Of a DNA stretch of 64,000 bases, positions 1 to 12,699 are shown in pieces; position 1 is the stretch's first letter, and the number at the start of each line of letters is the position of its first letter. The notes beneath the pieces are model-generated. The model did not search any database and had not been told where the DNA came from. It worked only from the letters and a program-made list of their open reading frames with translations. The DNA lies in assembly GCF_026914265.1 (NCBI RefSeq), contig NC_069125.1, forward strand, positions 20,200,966 through 20,264,965. The letters run 5' to 3'. The stretch is from Mya arenaria. Its lineage: Eukaryota > Mollusca > Bivalvia > Myida > Myidae. A program made the translations under genes and the position numbers.

Positions 1-1254
1 AACTGGACGCATACATTATGCAAAATTTAAAGAAAAAGTCCACTTACCAAAAGTTGGTACCTGAATCGGTACTTTTCATTCTAAATCCGCCATTTTGTTT
101 GCCATGAAACATTTTTCTCACTTAATGTTTGCATAAAACAAAATTACGTCCTCCTCCTTGTACGTTATTCACAAAGTAAGTGCTGAACAATGCTTAAACA
201 CTATGAACCTGTTGTCAGCCTCCTATATTATATCGCCAGTGGCGTTGAGTTGAGCATGCTCTGCTTCTGTTGGAACTGTCATACGTGTATTTTCTTGGTA
301 TGTTCTCAATCCTGTAGAATACATGTAGAATCGTGTAGGGTTCTGTTGTAAGGACACATCGATCCTTTTTAACCCTTCTTTCTGTAGTAAAGGTACGACA
401 GATATGTCTCTTGTGGTTATAATAGGGTTTAAAGCATGGCTCATAAAAAAATAACGGAGTGATAAACTGAACGGTTTGGTCATTTAACACTCTCTCTTAA
501 CCGCACATATTTCAATCTAAGAATCATATTTTTTCTGTGCATGCCGATCGAACAAGATCTTTAAGTCCCCCTCCCCCTTGAGCTGCTAGTGTAGCACCCG
601 TCTTTCATTGTAGGGAAGATCGTTGACACATGGAACTATTTTGGTTGCACGCATATGTAGTCTTACAATGGAGTTTATATCTGTATAAGTAGAGATACCA
701 AACGACATTAGCAAAGCCCACATGTGCGCTAACAAGTACTGCAATCTCCATATAACGTATGTTATAAACCCTTTAGTGAGTAGATACATCAGGGGCGGGT
801 TCAGGATTTGACGTTAGCCCGGACGTATCGTAGGGGCGTAACCTATCGACATGCGCTCCTCCATCATAAACGAAAATTATTTGTTTAAAGTGTTCGAAAG
901 GAGGGTTGGGGGCACTCCCCAAAGAAAAAAATAACAGGTTCTATACCTAAAAGTTGCATTTTGGGCGCATTTTACTACTTTTTGCTCCTTTATTGATAAA
1001 AAGTAAACTTGAACGATTTTATGGGGGTGCCCCCTCCCCCTCCCCGCTACTGTTCATAAACCCCAACAATTGAATCAGTTATGGAATGTATTATGATTAC
1101 AAACTATGTTTAAAAAAACCTTCTATAATAACCAAAACTTGCACATCTATTAGGGATGGCAACGAGTAGTAAAATTGGTACTCGAGGACTCGGATAATCT
1201 AAATATTTATAATTATTACTTTTTATTCTGCTTAATTTCGTCCATATCTATTAT
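1..1254. other. Upstream non-coding DNA, no gene seen
   Basis: No open frame here resembles a known protein; the short frames of 60-90 codons look random. About 784-1060 is richer in G and C than its surroundings, with runs such as GGGGGCACTCCCC and GGGTGCCCCCTCCCC. It resembles an old interspersed repeat, but I cannot define its ends or family. Confidence 0.5.
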
Positions 1255-1743
1255 CAAACTCCGCGCAGTGTTACTTCCCTTGCAGTACAGTAATCACTGC
1301 CTTCACAAATATCACGTGATGATAGAAACGGCACGTGATTGCAATTTACAAAATGGACGGAACACCTTTAAAAGAAATTCCAGCAACATGTTTCATTTGT
1401 TTAGAAAATAAACGATTTTATTCCATAAAAGGAAAAAAATGCAAAACGTTCGATACATGTCTGAATAGCTAACAACACATCCATGTTGATATTGTAATTT
1501 GTAAATCCTACTTTCAATTTGAAAAAAGACCGAACATTTCCGAATGTTTTTTTTAATTGTTATTTTTTTATAAAACATATTATGCCTATCAACTGGCGTA
1601 AAGTAATTATTTAAGAAAGGATATAAGAATAAATATATATGATTAAAAAAATGCCATTAAAAGTTTTCATCCAATTTTGGATGAAAATCTTGTGGTGGCA
1701 GTGATTACTGTACTGCAAGGGAAGTAACACTGCGCGGAGTTTG
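1255..1743. mobile_element. Non-autonomous TIR DNA transposon (MITE) with 9-bp target duplication
   Basis: The ends are perfect inverted repeats of about 47 bp, starting CAAACTCCGCGCAGTG at the left and appearing as the reverse complement at the right. The direct repeat ATCTATTAT flanks both sides (1246-1254 and 1744-1752), a 9-bp target-site duplication. The 489-bp interior has no transposase frame and contains two CACGTG-type motifs (near 1314 and 1332). A 9-bp duplication is typical of Mutator-like elements, so MULE-derived MITE is the best guess, but the superfamily is inferred. The perfect TIRs and intact duplication suggest a fairly recent insertion. It ends about 200 bp upstream of the p38 start codon. 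Confidence 0.85.
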
Positions 1744-1941
1744 ATCTATTATAATTATTTCGGTTGTGCGTAACCTATTCAATTCCGTACCAAAGCAAAT
1801 CCAAATCTAATTGGTTTAAGTTTCCCATGATATCCAATGACAAGAGCTGATAGAATGGTCTACGCATAAACATTATCTTAAAATAGAGCATGGGGAAACC
1901 AAGTTTAAATAGGACATATAGCAATACACAAACCAAGCAAA

Positions 1942-3027
1942 ATGTCTGTCAAAAAGCCTGTTAAAGATGGATATTATCGAACAGAGCTGAATAAATCGGA
2001 TTGGGAAGTGCCTAATCGTTACCAGAAGTTGAATTTAATCGGATATGGAGCTTTCGGGCAAGTTTGTTCGGCAATAGACACAGTCACTGAACGAAAAGTG
2101 GCCATTAAGAAACTTTCTAGGCCTTTCCAATCTGGTGTTCATGCTAAAAGGACTTACAGAGAATTACGTCTGTTGAAGCACATGCAACATGACAATGTGA
2201 TAGGTCTTGTGGACTTGTTTACACCTGCTGAAATATTTGAGGAGTTTGACGAATTGTATCTCGTTACTGTTTTGATGGGAGGGGACTTGAACAAGTTGAT
2301 CAAACAGCATAAACTCAGTGAAGATCACATCCAGTTCTTCATTTATCAAGTACTTCGAGCCTTGAAATATATACATTCCGCTGGAATTATTCACAGGGAT
2401 TTAAAACCAGGAAATATTGCGGTGAATGAAGATTTAGAGCTAAGAATCTTAGACTTTGGTTTAGCCAGACAGACGGACGATCAGATGACTGGATATGTGG
2501 CCACTAGGTGGTACAGGGCGCCGGAAGTGATGCTCAACTGGACTCACTATAATCAGACCATGGATATGTGGTCAGTTGGCTGCATTATGGCCGAAATGTT
2601 AATGAGAAAGCCACTGTTTCCTGGAGGGGACCATATAGACCAGTTGACACACATTCTGTCTCTTGTTGGTACTCCAAATGACCAGCTTCTAGACAAGATT
2701 GACAGCCAAGATGCAAGAGAATATGTTAAACAATTACCAAAGTGGACGAAGAAAAGCTTCAAGGAAGTTTTTAAAGGAGTGAACCCACAAGCCATTGACC
2801 TACTTGAGAGAATGCTTGACCTGGATGGAGACACCCGTATAACAGCCGAGGAAGCTCTAGCTCACCCATACATGAGCAAGTACGCAGACCCCTCAGACGA
2901 GCCAACTGCTCCGAAATTTGACGACTCTTTCGAGTCCACAAACTATTCCGTGTTGGAGTTGCGAAAATTGGTGTTTGATGAAGCGATGAGTTTCAAACCA
3001 GCTGATTCCGAAAGCATGGAAAACTAG
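1942..3027 (+). CDS. MAPK14: p38 mitogen-activated protein kinase (MAPK14/11-like), single exon
   Basis: This serine/threonine kinase acts at the end of the stress-activated MKK3/6-p38 cascade in cytoplasm and nucleus. The 361-aa protein is full length (human p38alpha is 360). Visible motifs are the glycine loop IGYGAFGQV (33-41), the ATP-anchoring lysine in VAIKK (K56), a threonine gatekeeper in [10 protein letters not shown] (T109), catalytic HRDLKPGN (151-158), DFG (171-173), the p38-diagnostic TGY activation site (183-185), and [11 protein letters not shown] after it. The C-terminal lobe ends with a p38-like tail. The start follows an A-rich context (GCAAAATG). The whole coding region is uninterrupted, whereas vertebrate p38 genes have about a dozen exons, so an expressed retrocopy is possible. 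Which p38 paralogue it corresponds to cannot be told from one sequence. Confidence 0.96.
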   Translation: MSVKKPVKDGYYRTELNKSDWEVPNRYQKLNLIGYGAFGQVCSAIDTVTERKVAIKKLSRPFQSGVHAKRTYRELRLLKHMQHDNVIGLVDLFTPAEIFEEFDELYLVTVLMGGDLNKLIKQHKLSEDHIQFFIYQVLRALKYIHSAGIIHRDLKPGNIAVNEDLELRILDFGLARQTDDQMTGYVATRWYRAPEVMLNWTHYNQTMDMWSVGCIMAEMLMRKPLFPGGDHIDQLTHILSLVGTPNDQLLDKIDSQDAREYVKQLPKWTKKSFKEVFKGVNPQAIDLLERMLDLDGDTRITAEEALAHPYMSKYADPSDEPTAPKFDDSFESTNYSVLELRKLVFDEAMSFKPADSESMEN

Positions 3028-3445
3028 TATAAACGCATGTTAAGGCTGAAAAAGGGTCTATATATGATTACCCTTTAATGGCTATGAACATATTGATAGA
3101 TATTATGTTAAACATAAACCCCATACTGTACTGGGCTTCTATAGATATAGGATGAGATATGCTAGGTTTGAGAATGTTGCAGCCAAAGTGACACTTTACT
3201 CTGCGGTTGTCTATGATATGTAGTAAATACTGTAGTTTCCACTTTTTATTTTATTGTACGTCTATGCATGAACAATTGAGATTGCACCAACCTGAGAATA
3301 ACATTAATGATTTTAACACCAATAGTAAACTACTAGTATAATTTATTGCTACACTTGTAATAATCTGGTACACTCGTATTGATATTGCCAAATTTTGAAT
3401 TATATGTACCCTAACCCTATCCTGATTCTAGAATGCAATTACGCA

Positions 3446-3451
3446 AATAAA
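3446..3451 (+). promoter_or_regulatory. Candidate polyadenylation signal of p38 gene
   Basis: AATAAA lies about 420 bp after the p38 stop codon, followed by an A-rich stretch. It is the first canonical signal I see downstream on this strand. Use is inferred. Confidence 0.45.
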
Positions 3452-3675
3452 ATATAAAACCTAAAAAAATCAATATCTAATCCTCTTATTAAAGGAACAC
3501 GTACAATACAGATTGATGCAACAAATGTTATCATCATGCATTTACTTATATATATATGTTTAACTCGTTGTATTTTATTGATAAAAACAACATATTATGT
3601 GTACGAGATAAAACAAATAAAAGCGATAGTTCGAGCCTTTTTAACTAAAGCATTTGTGGCAATGTATGCATGTTA

Positions 3676-4110
3676 TTAATTGATTATAAAGGCTAATCTT
3701 TTCATGCGTACACAAATCATATTCTTTTTTAGTTTTGCTGGTTTTCGGCTGGTCTTAGCATATGATTGCCAAGGTGATGCCCGTCGTCCCGTATTAAAGT
3801 CGTATATTGCGAAAGAAGTGTGTCGTGGCGAATTTTCACTTATTTGCATTTTCGCCTTCCGTTTCGGAAGGCTAAAGTGCGAAGATACGTCAAGTGGCGG
3901 GTAGAAAATGCGCCGCATGATTATTTCGCAGTTTCTTTTCTTGTTGCCTCGCTGATTTGCGAATTTCCGCATTGTCGCCCGCCATTTGATGCATTTTGCT
4001 CTTTTGCCGCGAAAAGGCGAGACCACGAGATAGCACTAATCAGCCATCGTAGGTGTACTTTCTGGCAATATTCAACAAACAAACTTCCGCATCAGAGGTA
4101 GCTGCTAACG
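3676..4110. repeat. Probable interspersed element rich in GCGAAA/TTTCGC motifs
   Basis: This stretch is richer in CpG than its flanks and carries many TTTCGC, GCGAAA and GCGGGT motifs. The same vocabulary (CATTTTCGC, AAATGCGAAGA) flanks and fills the minisatellite in the acyl-CoA synthetase intron (7250-8320), so both probably derive from one repeat family. Overlapping open frames on both strands look like by-products of the composition. The ends are not defined. Confidence 0.4.
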
Positions 4111-4380
4111 CCACTACCAATACCCCCAAGAAAATGTGACGCACGTGCACACAACAACAAGACGACCCTCGGGCTGAGAATCAGAAGCACGCGTACACTT
4201 GAATGCGTTACCATTATGAACGATCCGTTGATTGTATTTTTGCCAAGTTTTGTTTTATCCGTGTTTTTAAAAACATGTTTATAAGAAAAAAATGCCATAA
4301 AAAAAGTCGAACTTTAAAATCATTGTGACCATGCACCCGAAAACTAGAATATTTTTAACAGTAATAATACTTTCGTTTTT

Positions 4381-4529
4381 GGGTCTGTCCGCGAGTCCAG
4401 TAGGTCTGCTATTATGGTGGTAGGAGATTCAAACAAAGAACATCATGGGAGGGTCTGTCCGCGAGTCCAGTGGGTCTGCTATTATGGTGGTAGGAGATTC
4501 AAACAAAGAACTTCATGGGAGGGTCTGTC
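4381..4529. repeat. 70-bp direct duplication (two copies plus a stub)
   Basis: A 70-bp unit starting GGGTCTGTCCGCGAG occurs at 4381 and again at 4451, with only about two differences; a third start (GGGTCTGTC) follows at 4521. It looks like the first step of a tandem array. The rest of 4111-5006, up to the synthetase start, shows no further feature. Confidence 0.85.
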
Positions 4530-5006
4530 GTGCATAACAATAGTGTTGCCAGCTCAAAGGTCAAGGTCAGACACGCAGTTCAACTCTCGAGTTCATAGAA
4601 TCCCTAGCGGATTAAGGGGACGGGCCTACAAAATTAGATAGTCCACGTCTTATTATAAAAGCTAATATAGTGAAGGTGAAAGAAAAAAGTTAAAATCATC
4701 ATTATTTGTTTCAACAAATTGATAAGTACTCAAAAATTGTAATAAAACCCCATACAAAACCTCTTTAGCATTAAGTTACTGGATTATTTGAATCATAAAA
4801 GCTCATTATTGTGGACGATTTGTAAGATCATGCAGGTCAAATCAGATAAACCTATTTTGCATATCCGTACGCTGTCTTTACATATCTACAAAGACAGTAC
4901 ATCATTTATCTCAAGGACAAGTCTTTATCGACATAATTATGAAAACTTATGCCTTAGGCTGTGCACGAATAGCCGTGTTTGCAGAAGTTCATAACTTTTG
5001 AAAACA

Positions 5007-8000
5007 ATGAACGGACTCAGTTATTCCCGGTGTTCGAGTGACGGATCTTTTGACTATACAACTGTTAAAGATATTTTAGAAAAATGGTCTACAGTTCAGC
5101 CTGAGAAAGAAGCATTTGTTGGATATGACGTCGACGGCAACCGGACGTCAATAACGTCGCGACGGCTTTACGAAACAAGCGTCGCTTTCTCCAAATTTGT
5201 GACGAAAAGTGGACTAACAAAAGGGAAGTGTGTAGTGTTTTGTACGAAAAATTCGATACAGATGCTACAAGCGATGTTTGGCGTTCAAATTGCTGGCGGA
5301 ATACCGATTTTCACGTCCTGTTCAATGGTTGATGGAAGTGACGTTATCGATCTTGTAGTGGACAGCAATTCTACGTTGCTCGTCATAGACGAAGCTGATG
5401 GATTATTATCATCATGTCTTTACGATAAAATAGTGAACTCCACGAGCGGCAACAATATAAAACAAGTGAAAAATCTTATCACAATCGAAAACAGTGTTAT
5501 GAAGAATACCAGTGCTGAAACGGGTGACACTTTAACAATTGACCTAGCTTTGACTCTATATTCTGGTATAAAACTACCTGAACTGTTCCCTGAAGATATT
5601 TCCGTGTACTTCAATACATCTGGTAGCACTGGGAAACCTAAACTAGTTGGCCACACCCACATTTCGTGGCACAACAGCACCCACACCATATGCAACTTAA
5701 TGGATGTGAAGTCTCGGTCGCGCTATTTCTGTGATCGGCCGTTTGGGTGGAGTGTGGGGTCTCCTAGGATATATTTGGCGTCTGGAGCCACTCGCGTGTT
5801 TGCTGATACCGACCTCTTCCTGAAAGGAGGAAATACAGGTTACGCAATATGATATTACGTAAACAATTGGTAGAAAAAAATACATTAACATAAAACAATA
5901 CCACACCCAGATGATGCCACTATTTATGTGGCTATATTTGATTGCTAAAAGGCCAAATACTTTTCTTGCACGTGGTTGTGCTTAAGTGTTCAAAACAGAA
6001 TATCTTTGAAAATGGCTGTGCATGTAGTCATACATTACAATCCAGGATTAGTGGCCATTGATTTCTTCTAATTTCTCCGAGCTTGTTTGTGAAGACAGAC
6101 AGAAAGTTAAAAAAAATATATGTCCGAGACGGTCTCCTGGTTTGAACCCAGCTCTTGTGTCCTTCTTTGAAAGGCCTTGAGAAAATGCCCCTGCCGAGGC
6201 TGAAACCAACGGCCTACTTTACTGACACCTTTATCGCAACACCATTTCATCTGATTATTTATGCACACAGATCGTCTGGCGGACATAGTTCGGCGTGAAC
6301 GCTGCTCTCACGTATACATGCCAGGCTACCTTGTGGCTGATATGGTGGCTCGGCCTGACCTCGCCCCAAACTTCACAACCGTACACAGCATTAAATGTGC
6401 AGGGGAAAGGTAGGAGATTGGCTGAATGTCTAAACTATTAGTGTTTAACGTGTTACAAAATTTACAACCAGTATTCATAGACATCCACGATTGGGTGTTT
6501 GTATCTGCACACCATGAGCCTTTAAGCCATGGTCCTGACTGAGGAATCATGAAATGTAATATAATCGAACAGAATCACGAAACCATAACAACATGCAAAC
6601 AGAATTGATAAAATTTTGTCTTTACTGTATCTTAGGATATCCGTGAGGCATCGGGAGCTGTTGGGTCTGTTTTGCCGGAAGTTGGTTATCTGGTACGGCT
6701 CCACGGAGGTCGCCGGGGTCGCCGCATTCTCTAGTCCGCAGCCGGAACTGTATTTACCGGGCATCATTGGCACACCGCTTCCTGGTATGTTGTAATGTAT
6801 TTAAAGTGACACTCTTATTCAAAATCAATACATACACATTTAAAACAAACATAGATTTTGAGTGATAAACCTTAAACGTCTTACTAAGTAATGCATTTAT
6901 CGAAAATTTTAATTTCTGAAAATAAGATTTTAACCGTGTATTTTATAGCTAAAAACTCAAAAATACTAAATGATTGGTGAGCGCTAAAAAATTACTGTGA
7001 TCTACTATCGTCTTAAAAGGTAGAAATACCGTGTTTTCTGCACCTTTCTTTAAAAAAACCCCACAGTATCCTTTATAAAAACCATTGTCATTCTTTTTGG
7101 TATATTAAAACAATTGCATAAATTGTGTAACCTTATTTAGGAGTAAGAGTGCAGCTTTAAGTTGTCACAAGCCGTGACACTCGGGCGTCTACTAGTAAAT
7201 GTATCTTATCGTAGATTCAACTTTCGAAGGCCGGTGCAAAGTTTAAATAATTGAAATTGTGGTGCCATTCGGATATGACGTCAAAAAGGTGGCTGATTGC
7301 TGCCCTTTTTTGCATTTTCGCAGCGAAAGAGAGAAATTCGACAAAACAAACATGCGCCAATAGTCGGGCAATCGTTGCACAGCCATCTGCCAAAATTTCG
7401 CATTTTGCCCCGCCTATTGGCGCATTGTCTAACTTTTGCCCCGCCTATTGGCGCATTGTCTTACTTTCGCCCCGCCTATTGGCGCAATGTCTAACTTTCG
7501 CCCCACGTATTAGCGCATTGTCTAACTTTTGCCCCGCCTATTGGCGCATTGTCTAACTTTCGCCCCGCATATTAGCGCATTGTCTAACTTTCGCCCCGCC
7601 TATTGGCGCATTGTCTAACTTTTGCCCCGCCTATTGGCGCATTGTCCAACTTTTGCCCCGCCTATTGGCGCATTGTCTAACTTTCGCCCCGTATATTAGC
7701 GCATTGTCTAACTTTCGGCCCGCCTATTGGCGCATTGTCTAACTTTTGCCCCGCCTATTGGCGCATTGTCCAACTTTTGCCCCGCCTATTGGCGCATTGT
7801 CTAACTTTCGCCCCGCATATTAGCGCATTGTCTAACTTTCGCCCCGCCTATTGGCGCATTGTCTAACTTTTGCCCCGCCTATTGGCGCATTGTCTAACTT
7901 TTGCCCCGCCTATTGGCGCATTGTCTAACTTTCGCCCCGTATATTAGCGCATTGTCTAACTTTCGGCCCGCCTATTGGCGTATTGTCTAACTTTTGCCCC

Positions 8001-8981
8001 GCCTATTGGCGCATTGTCTAACTTTTGCCCCGCCTATTGGCGCATTGTCTAACTTTCGCCCCGCCTATTGGCGCATTGTCTAACTTTTGCCCCGCCTATT
8101 GGCGCATTGTCTATTTTTCGCCCCGCATATTAGCGCATTGTCTAACTTTCGCCCCGCATATTAGCGCATTATCTAACTTTTGCCGCGCCTATTGGCGCAT
8201 TGTCTAACTTTTGCCCCGCCTATTGGCGCATTGTCTAACTTTACCCCGCCACTTTGCATATTGATGCATTTTGAATCCGGTAGTTGTGGACTATCGAAAA
8301 TGCGAAGACACGGAGTGACAAATATCAGCAAGCATACGTAAATGCTGTTGCCAAATACAACTGAAGTAATATAGTTTAAATGCCTATTGCTGAGCGTTTT
8401 ATAGGATGTTCAATATGCGTCTTTTCATCTATTTCATTTCAGGATTCGAAATAAAGCTGGTTGACGGTGGCGGAAACGTGATACATCAAGGACAGACCGG
8501 TGAGCTATGTGTTCGTAGTGTCCACAGGTTTGTCGAGTACCGCTGTATGCCCGAGAAATTTTCACAAGCTGTTGACCCTGCTAACTGGTGCCACACTGGC
8601 GATATGTGTCATATGAACGCGGACGGGAACTTTATAATGGAGGGCCGCAAAAGTGACGTCATGTCCATAGGAACCGTCAAGGTGTTTCCTTACGAGATAG
8701 AGAAGGTATTTTTAGCGTGTACTGGTGCAGCGGAAGTTGCCGTCGTTCCTGTACCGGATATCCGGTTGTATGAATGCGCATGCGCGTGTGTCATTCCGAA
8801 GCAGGGTACCAATATGACCGTCAACGATGTCTTTGAGTTTTGTGACGGTGCGTGGAAGCCTGACGCCATTATGAAGCCGCGACATGTTATTCTGTTTAAT
8901 CAGTTCCCTAACAACGATTCGGGGAAAACGGATAGGAAACTTCTGGCGCAAGAAGCGCGCAAACAACTGGGACTGGAGTAG
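5007..8981 (+). CDS. AMP-forming acyl-CoA synthetase (ACSF2-like), four exons
   Basis: Exons 5007-5838, 6271-6409, 6636-6784 and 8443-8981 join in consistent phase into 552 aa. The ATG at 5007 is the first in frame. The family activates a carboxylic acid with ATP to an acyl-AMP, then transfers it to CoA. Motifs: P-loop TSGSTGKPK (204-212), YGSTE (344-348), HTGD (424-427), hinge GRKSD (441-445), and NDSGKTDRK with the probable catalytic lysine K535. Length and motif order are those of a complete class I adenylating enzyme. Every intron ends in AG; the first donor (GTTACG) is weak. There is no clear mitochondrial targeting peptide, and no peroxisomal SKL end (the C-terminus is GLE). ACSF2-like medium-chain ligase is the nearest recollection; the substrate is unknown. 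Confidence 0.9.
7405..8245. repeat. 31-bp minisatellite in last intron of the acyl-CoA synthetase
   Basis: About 27 head-to-tail copies of a 31-bp unit carry CCCCGCCTATTGGCGCATTG and a TCTAACTTT spacer. Variant units read GCATATTAGCGC or GTATATTAGCGC and recur in a regular order, a sign of multi-unit duplication. The segment CGCC-TATT-GGCG can form a short hairpin. The flanks (7260-7400 and 8246-8320) have the same GCGAAA/TTTCGC style, suggesting that the array grew from inside an interspersed element. Confidence 0.92.
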
Positions 8982-11900
8982 AAGAAGTACAAAGTGTACA
9001 TATAAATTAATATTTGAATACTCAGAATGATTTGAATACTTTGTTAGTTCTTATTTGTTATGTTCATGTGTACATGATAAAAGAACACATATCTGCCTCA
9101 TTGATATAGCCGCATATGTGTTTTAGGATGCCGTTGAATTTGGATTGACATATTGTCATGAACTTTTGAAAGAAGCAAGCTTATGTGAAGATGTACCTCA
9201 GGATTCGATTTGGAGTATGTAGGGCCATGGTCAAGGTCACAGTTACTATAAATAAGGGAAAGGTTTCGCTCAGTAACTTTAGTTTATAATAGAAATTATG
9301 AAAATGGAGCGAAGGCGAAAGTTAAACCGCTCAGGCGTTTATTTCATGAAATGAGTCGCGGCTTTTTTGAATATGGTATTAAAGCAAATACTGGGATGAC
9401 CTCGTAGTTTTTATTCATAATGATCAAGATTGAATATTTTGGAACTGAATTTGCTTGATTGCCGGTTGTATATATTATAAAGAGCATATTAAAGGAAGAA
9501 ACGTAAATGCGATTTGTATTTGAATATTGTTACAGAAATATTTTAACTGTGCACTGACTAGCTGTCAATGCGATTTGATAGCTGATAAAACATATATTTC
9601 CAATTCGGCTTCATTACGTAAGCTTCTACTGCCTGCCTACGACTGTGACCCTTATGTGCCAATCATAGTTACTTCACGCATGCGCAGACCGGGGTAGAGC
9701 TATGTATGTAAAATGGACAAAATGCTCTCTACGAAAATAAATGTTTGTTTTCACCGTCAAATCTGCTCTACATGCTATGAATATGGAGCTACAGTAAATG
9801 GGGTAAATCTTCGAATGTCATTGGCTCAGGAATATGTGCGGACACCAAAGCATATTGAAGAATATTTTCACAGATCTTTAGATATAACAATAAAACGGTC
9901 ATCAACTGAAAGACATGTTCAAAGATATGAACATCTAAATAAATATGACATGCAACTCAACATATAAGGTCTTGCTGTTCCTCTTCCTAACCCTTATTGA
10001 GTGAAATCTGACACCATGAAGGCTTGATAAGTATTTTCTGGACATTTTCATTTTGGTGTCTAATGGCGACATTCTCTGAGAATTGACCAAGCTGAAATGT
10101 ACCAAAAATGCAATCAATAGTCTTTGTTTTCTTCCATTCTGACAACTACATGTATAGAGATGAACAATTGCATTATAGTAATGAAACTATATAAGTAAAC
10201 ATGCAATTAAACATAGTGAAACTGGCAAACAAATCATCAAAAGTAAACGTGAGTGATATCATAACCTGCAGATTTATAGGTTAGAGTGAGTGAGGGCGCG
10301 GGGTAAGATTGACCCTTTTCCAGAGAAAAGGCCGAACACCCACATCGGGTTTGAAATTCATTTATCATAGTTTAATCAAAGCGCTTAAAGCGTTGAATGG
10401 CTTTCGGCCTGCAACATTTTGTGAGTATAGTCATGTAATTATAAACATATGTATTAACATAAACATCTAATTTAAAGATAGTATATGCTCGTGCATAATT
10501 TCCTTCACAAAAACTTTTATGTTTAATGTTGATTCTCAATAAAATCAAGAAGTATAAGTCACTTGAAATGTGGAATACGTCAAATAGTTACTTATAAGGT
10601 ATGGAGTAATACTCAAAATCATATAAAACCTTATCTGGAGCTTTTGTTTCATAAACAATGCACTGACACGGATAAAGCAGTAAGGAATTCTTAGTCAAAT
10701 CTACTCTACACTTCAAACTTGACTTGAGGCGTATTTAATTTACTAACTAGGGTATGCAGGCTTAACCAAATGCATCCCAACAAAATGCATTGGACATATT
10801 AATTAGGTTTATGTTTAAGACTTCTTTCTACAACGCCAAATACCTCAGGGTCGAATCACCCACATACTATTTCTTCCCTGTATGCTTTATGTACATGTAT
10901 CTGAATATTGCCCTAAACATATGTCACTCGTGGACAGAATGAAAAGTTTATATCAGTTGTGTTTTTAAATATGCATATGCATTATGCTACATGCTCAAGA
11001 TATCGGACTGAACTTACTGAGACAAACTAAGAACTATTCACATACTTTCCGTTTCATTCGGCATTTATACATGACTATGACAAAAATTGTAGCAGGTCGA
11101 TAGCCTGACAACGCTTTACGCGGTTTGATTTGAATTGTAAAAGTGTATTATATTCATTTAGTAAATGGTTAAAAGGTTGTTAGTATGTACTTACACAAGA
11201 GAATGGTTTTATGCGACAAACATTTTACAAACACAATTAAAAACTAACAATCTCAATAAAAATGTCAAGTAAAAGCCGATTTAAGCAATTACAAAGGAAG
11301 AAATTATACTTATGAAGAAACTGATTGTAGGATAAAATGAAGTATCATAATTTAATTTAAAACATTATGGTTTGATATCTTACGCCTAATTAGCATTTTA
11401 TAGCATCATAATACGATCCATATTTTTCCGTCTTTTAACGACTTCTCAGAGGTTATTTCCGGGGAATAACCATATCCGAATGTCATGACCCACAATCTAT
11501 TCTTAACTACAATGTACATGTAGATATTATCGGTTTCCGGCCGAAGCAAAATCTAAACACACGTAAATAATGCATGAATTTATTGGATTCAGTACGCGTT
11601 CATTTTGCTACTATTTGCGGATTCTGCTTTTCTTTATTGTGGTCTGTAATTCGCCGATATCAAAATATATATCAATTGCGTTATATTACGCATAACGCAT
11701 CTTTTTTCAAACTATATTAACCGCATAACATAGACCGAAGACTCCTTACAGCGCTATTTATAACAAGCTAATAAGTATGCAGATCGCAGTCCGTAGCACT
11801 TAGAGCAGATTGCTTACTAGGTATTTTCGATGTAAATGTTATTGTAAATTAGGTCGGTGACCACCGCAGTTCTAACCGCGCTAGGGTTGATACGCCCGTG

Positions 11901-11989
11901 CGCGCATTAATTCGCTAAAAGTTAAAAATGTTATGTCGATCTGCCGATGCGATTTCCGAGATACGGTTATAAAAGTCTGCAGGCATAGC
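8982..11989. other. Intergenic, AT-rich, no gene supported
   Basis: This lies between the synthetase and the next repeats. An 84-codon frame at 9713-9967 has no recognised relative. A short GC-richer patch near 10280-10410 (GAGTGAGTGAGGGCGCGGGG) may be part of an interspersed repeat. I see nothing else to report. Confidence 0.5.
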
Positions 11990-12690
11990 GGCCTACAGCC
12001 TAAAAACCAAAGTTGCACAAAAACTTTGACCAAGGCCCACAATTTGTATTTAGGAAACTGTGGAGTGTGATAGCCGTAGACAACTGTGTGAAGTATTCAT
12101 TCAATTGAATGAAGGGTATAGAAGGTAATAGTGAAACCCCAACTTGCACTAAATCTTTAACCGGACATAATGTGCCCTAAAACTTTAACCTAAGTTTCAG
12201 GGTCAATCAGGGGCCATAATTTGTATTTAGGATGAACAGATGTCATGTTACCTAATTGTAAGATGATCGTCAATAATTGCGTGAATTATTAAGTCAATTG
12301 ATTGAAGGGTATAGAAGTTATTTGTGACGTGAATCCAAACTTGCAGTAAAACACAGTGTGGCCTAAAACTTTAACCTAATTAAGTTCCTAAGTCAATCAG
12401 AGGTCATAATTTGCATTTAGGATGATATGTAACAGCATTGTGTGGTGGTCCTGAACAACTGTGTGAAGTATTAAGTTCATTCAATGAAGGGTGTTGGAGT
12501 TATATTGAAAATGCCAACTGTGCCCTAGCTAAAACCTCATTCTCGTTCACCAGAGTGATGATACTATATATATATGCGTACCACAAATTTATCATTATCA
12601 AACCTCTGATGAATAAGAATGTAAAATTAACGTTAACCAGACGCATGGGTGAGTCGTATAGCCTCCTTATTCTTCGAATAGTCGAGCTAA
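11990..12690 (-). repeat. Interspersed repeat family A, copy 1
   Basis: Motifs such as GGGGCCATAATTTGTATTTAGG, split across several imperfect internal repeats of roughly 160-200 bp, alternate with TGTGTGAAGTATTAAGT-like stretches. The right end near 12660-12690 reads TTCTTCGAATAGTCGAGC, which reappears reverse-complemented at 58500 (AGCTCGACTATTCGAAGAA). Other copies are at 43500-44170 and 58495-59000. The strand is assigned so that the AGCTCGACTATTCG end is 5'. No coding capacity is seen. Confidence 0.7.
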
Positions 12691-12699
12691 AAACCTTCC

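Noticed and set aside
3680-4101. Frames of 74-116 codons on both strands
   Set aside because: They overlap each other in a CpG-richer repeat and resemble no protein I know.
4998-5006. Upstream TTG as start of the acyl-CoA synthetase
   Set aside because: The frame extends to a TTG, but the first in-frame ATG is at 5007, the usual eukaryotic choice.
9713-9967. 84-codon plus-strand frame (starting MDKMLSTKINVCFHRQ)
   Set aside because: No recognised relative, no splice or promoter support, flanked by plain intergenic DNA. A transposon remnant is possible but cannot be supported.
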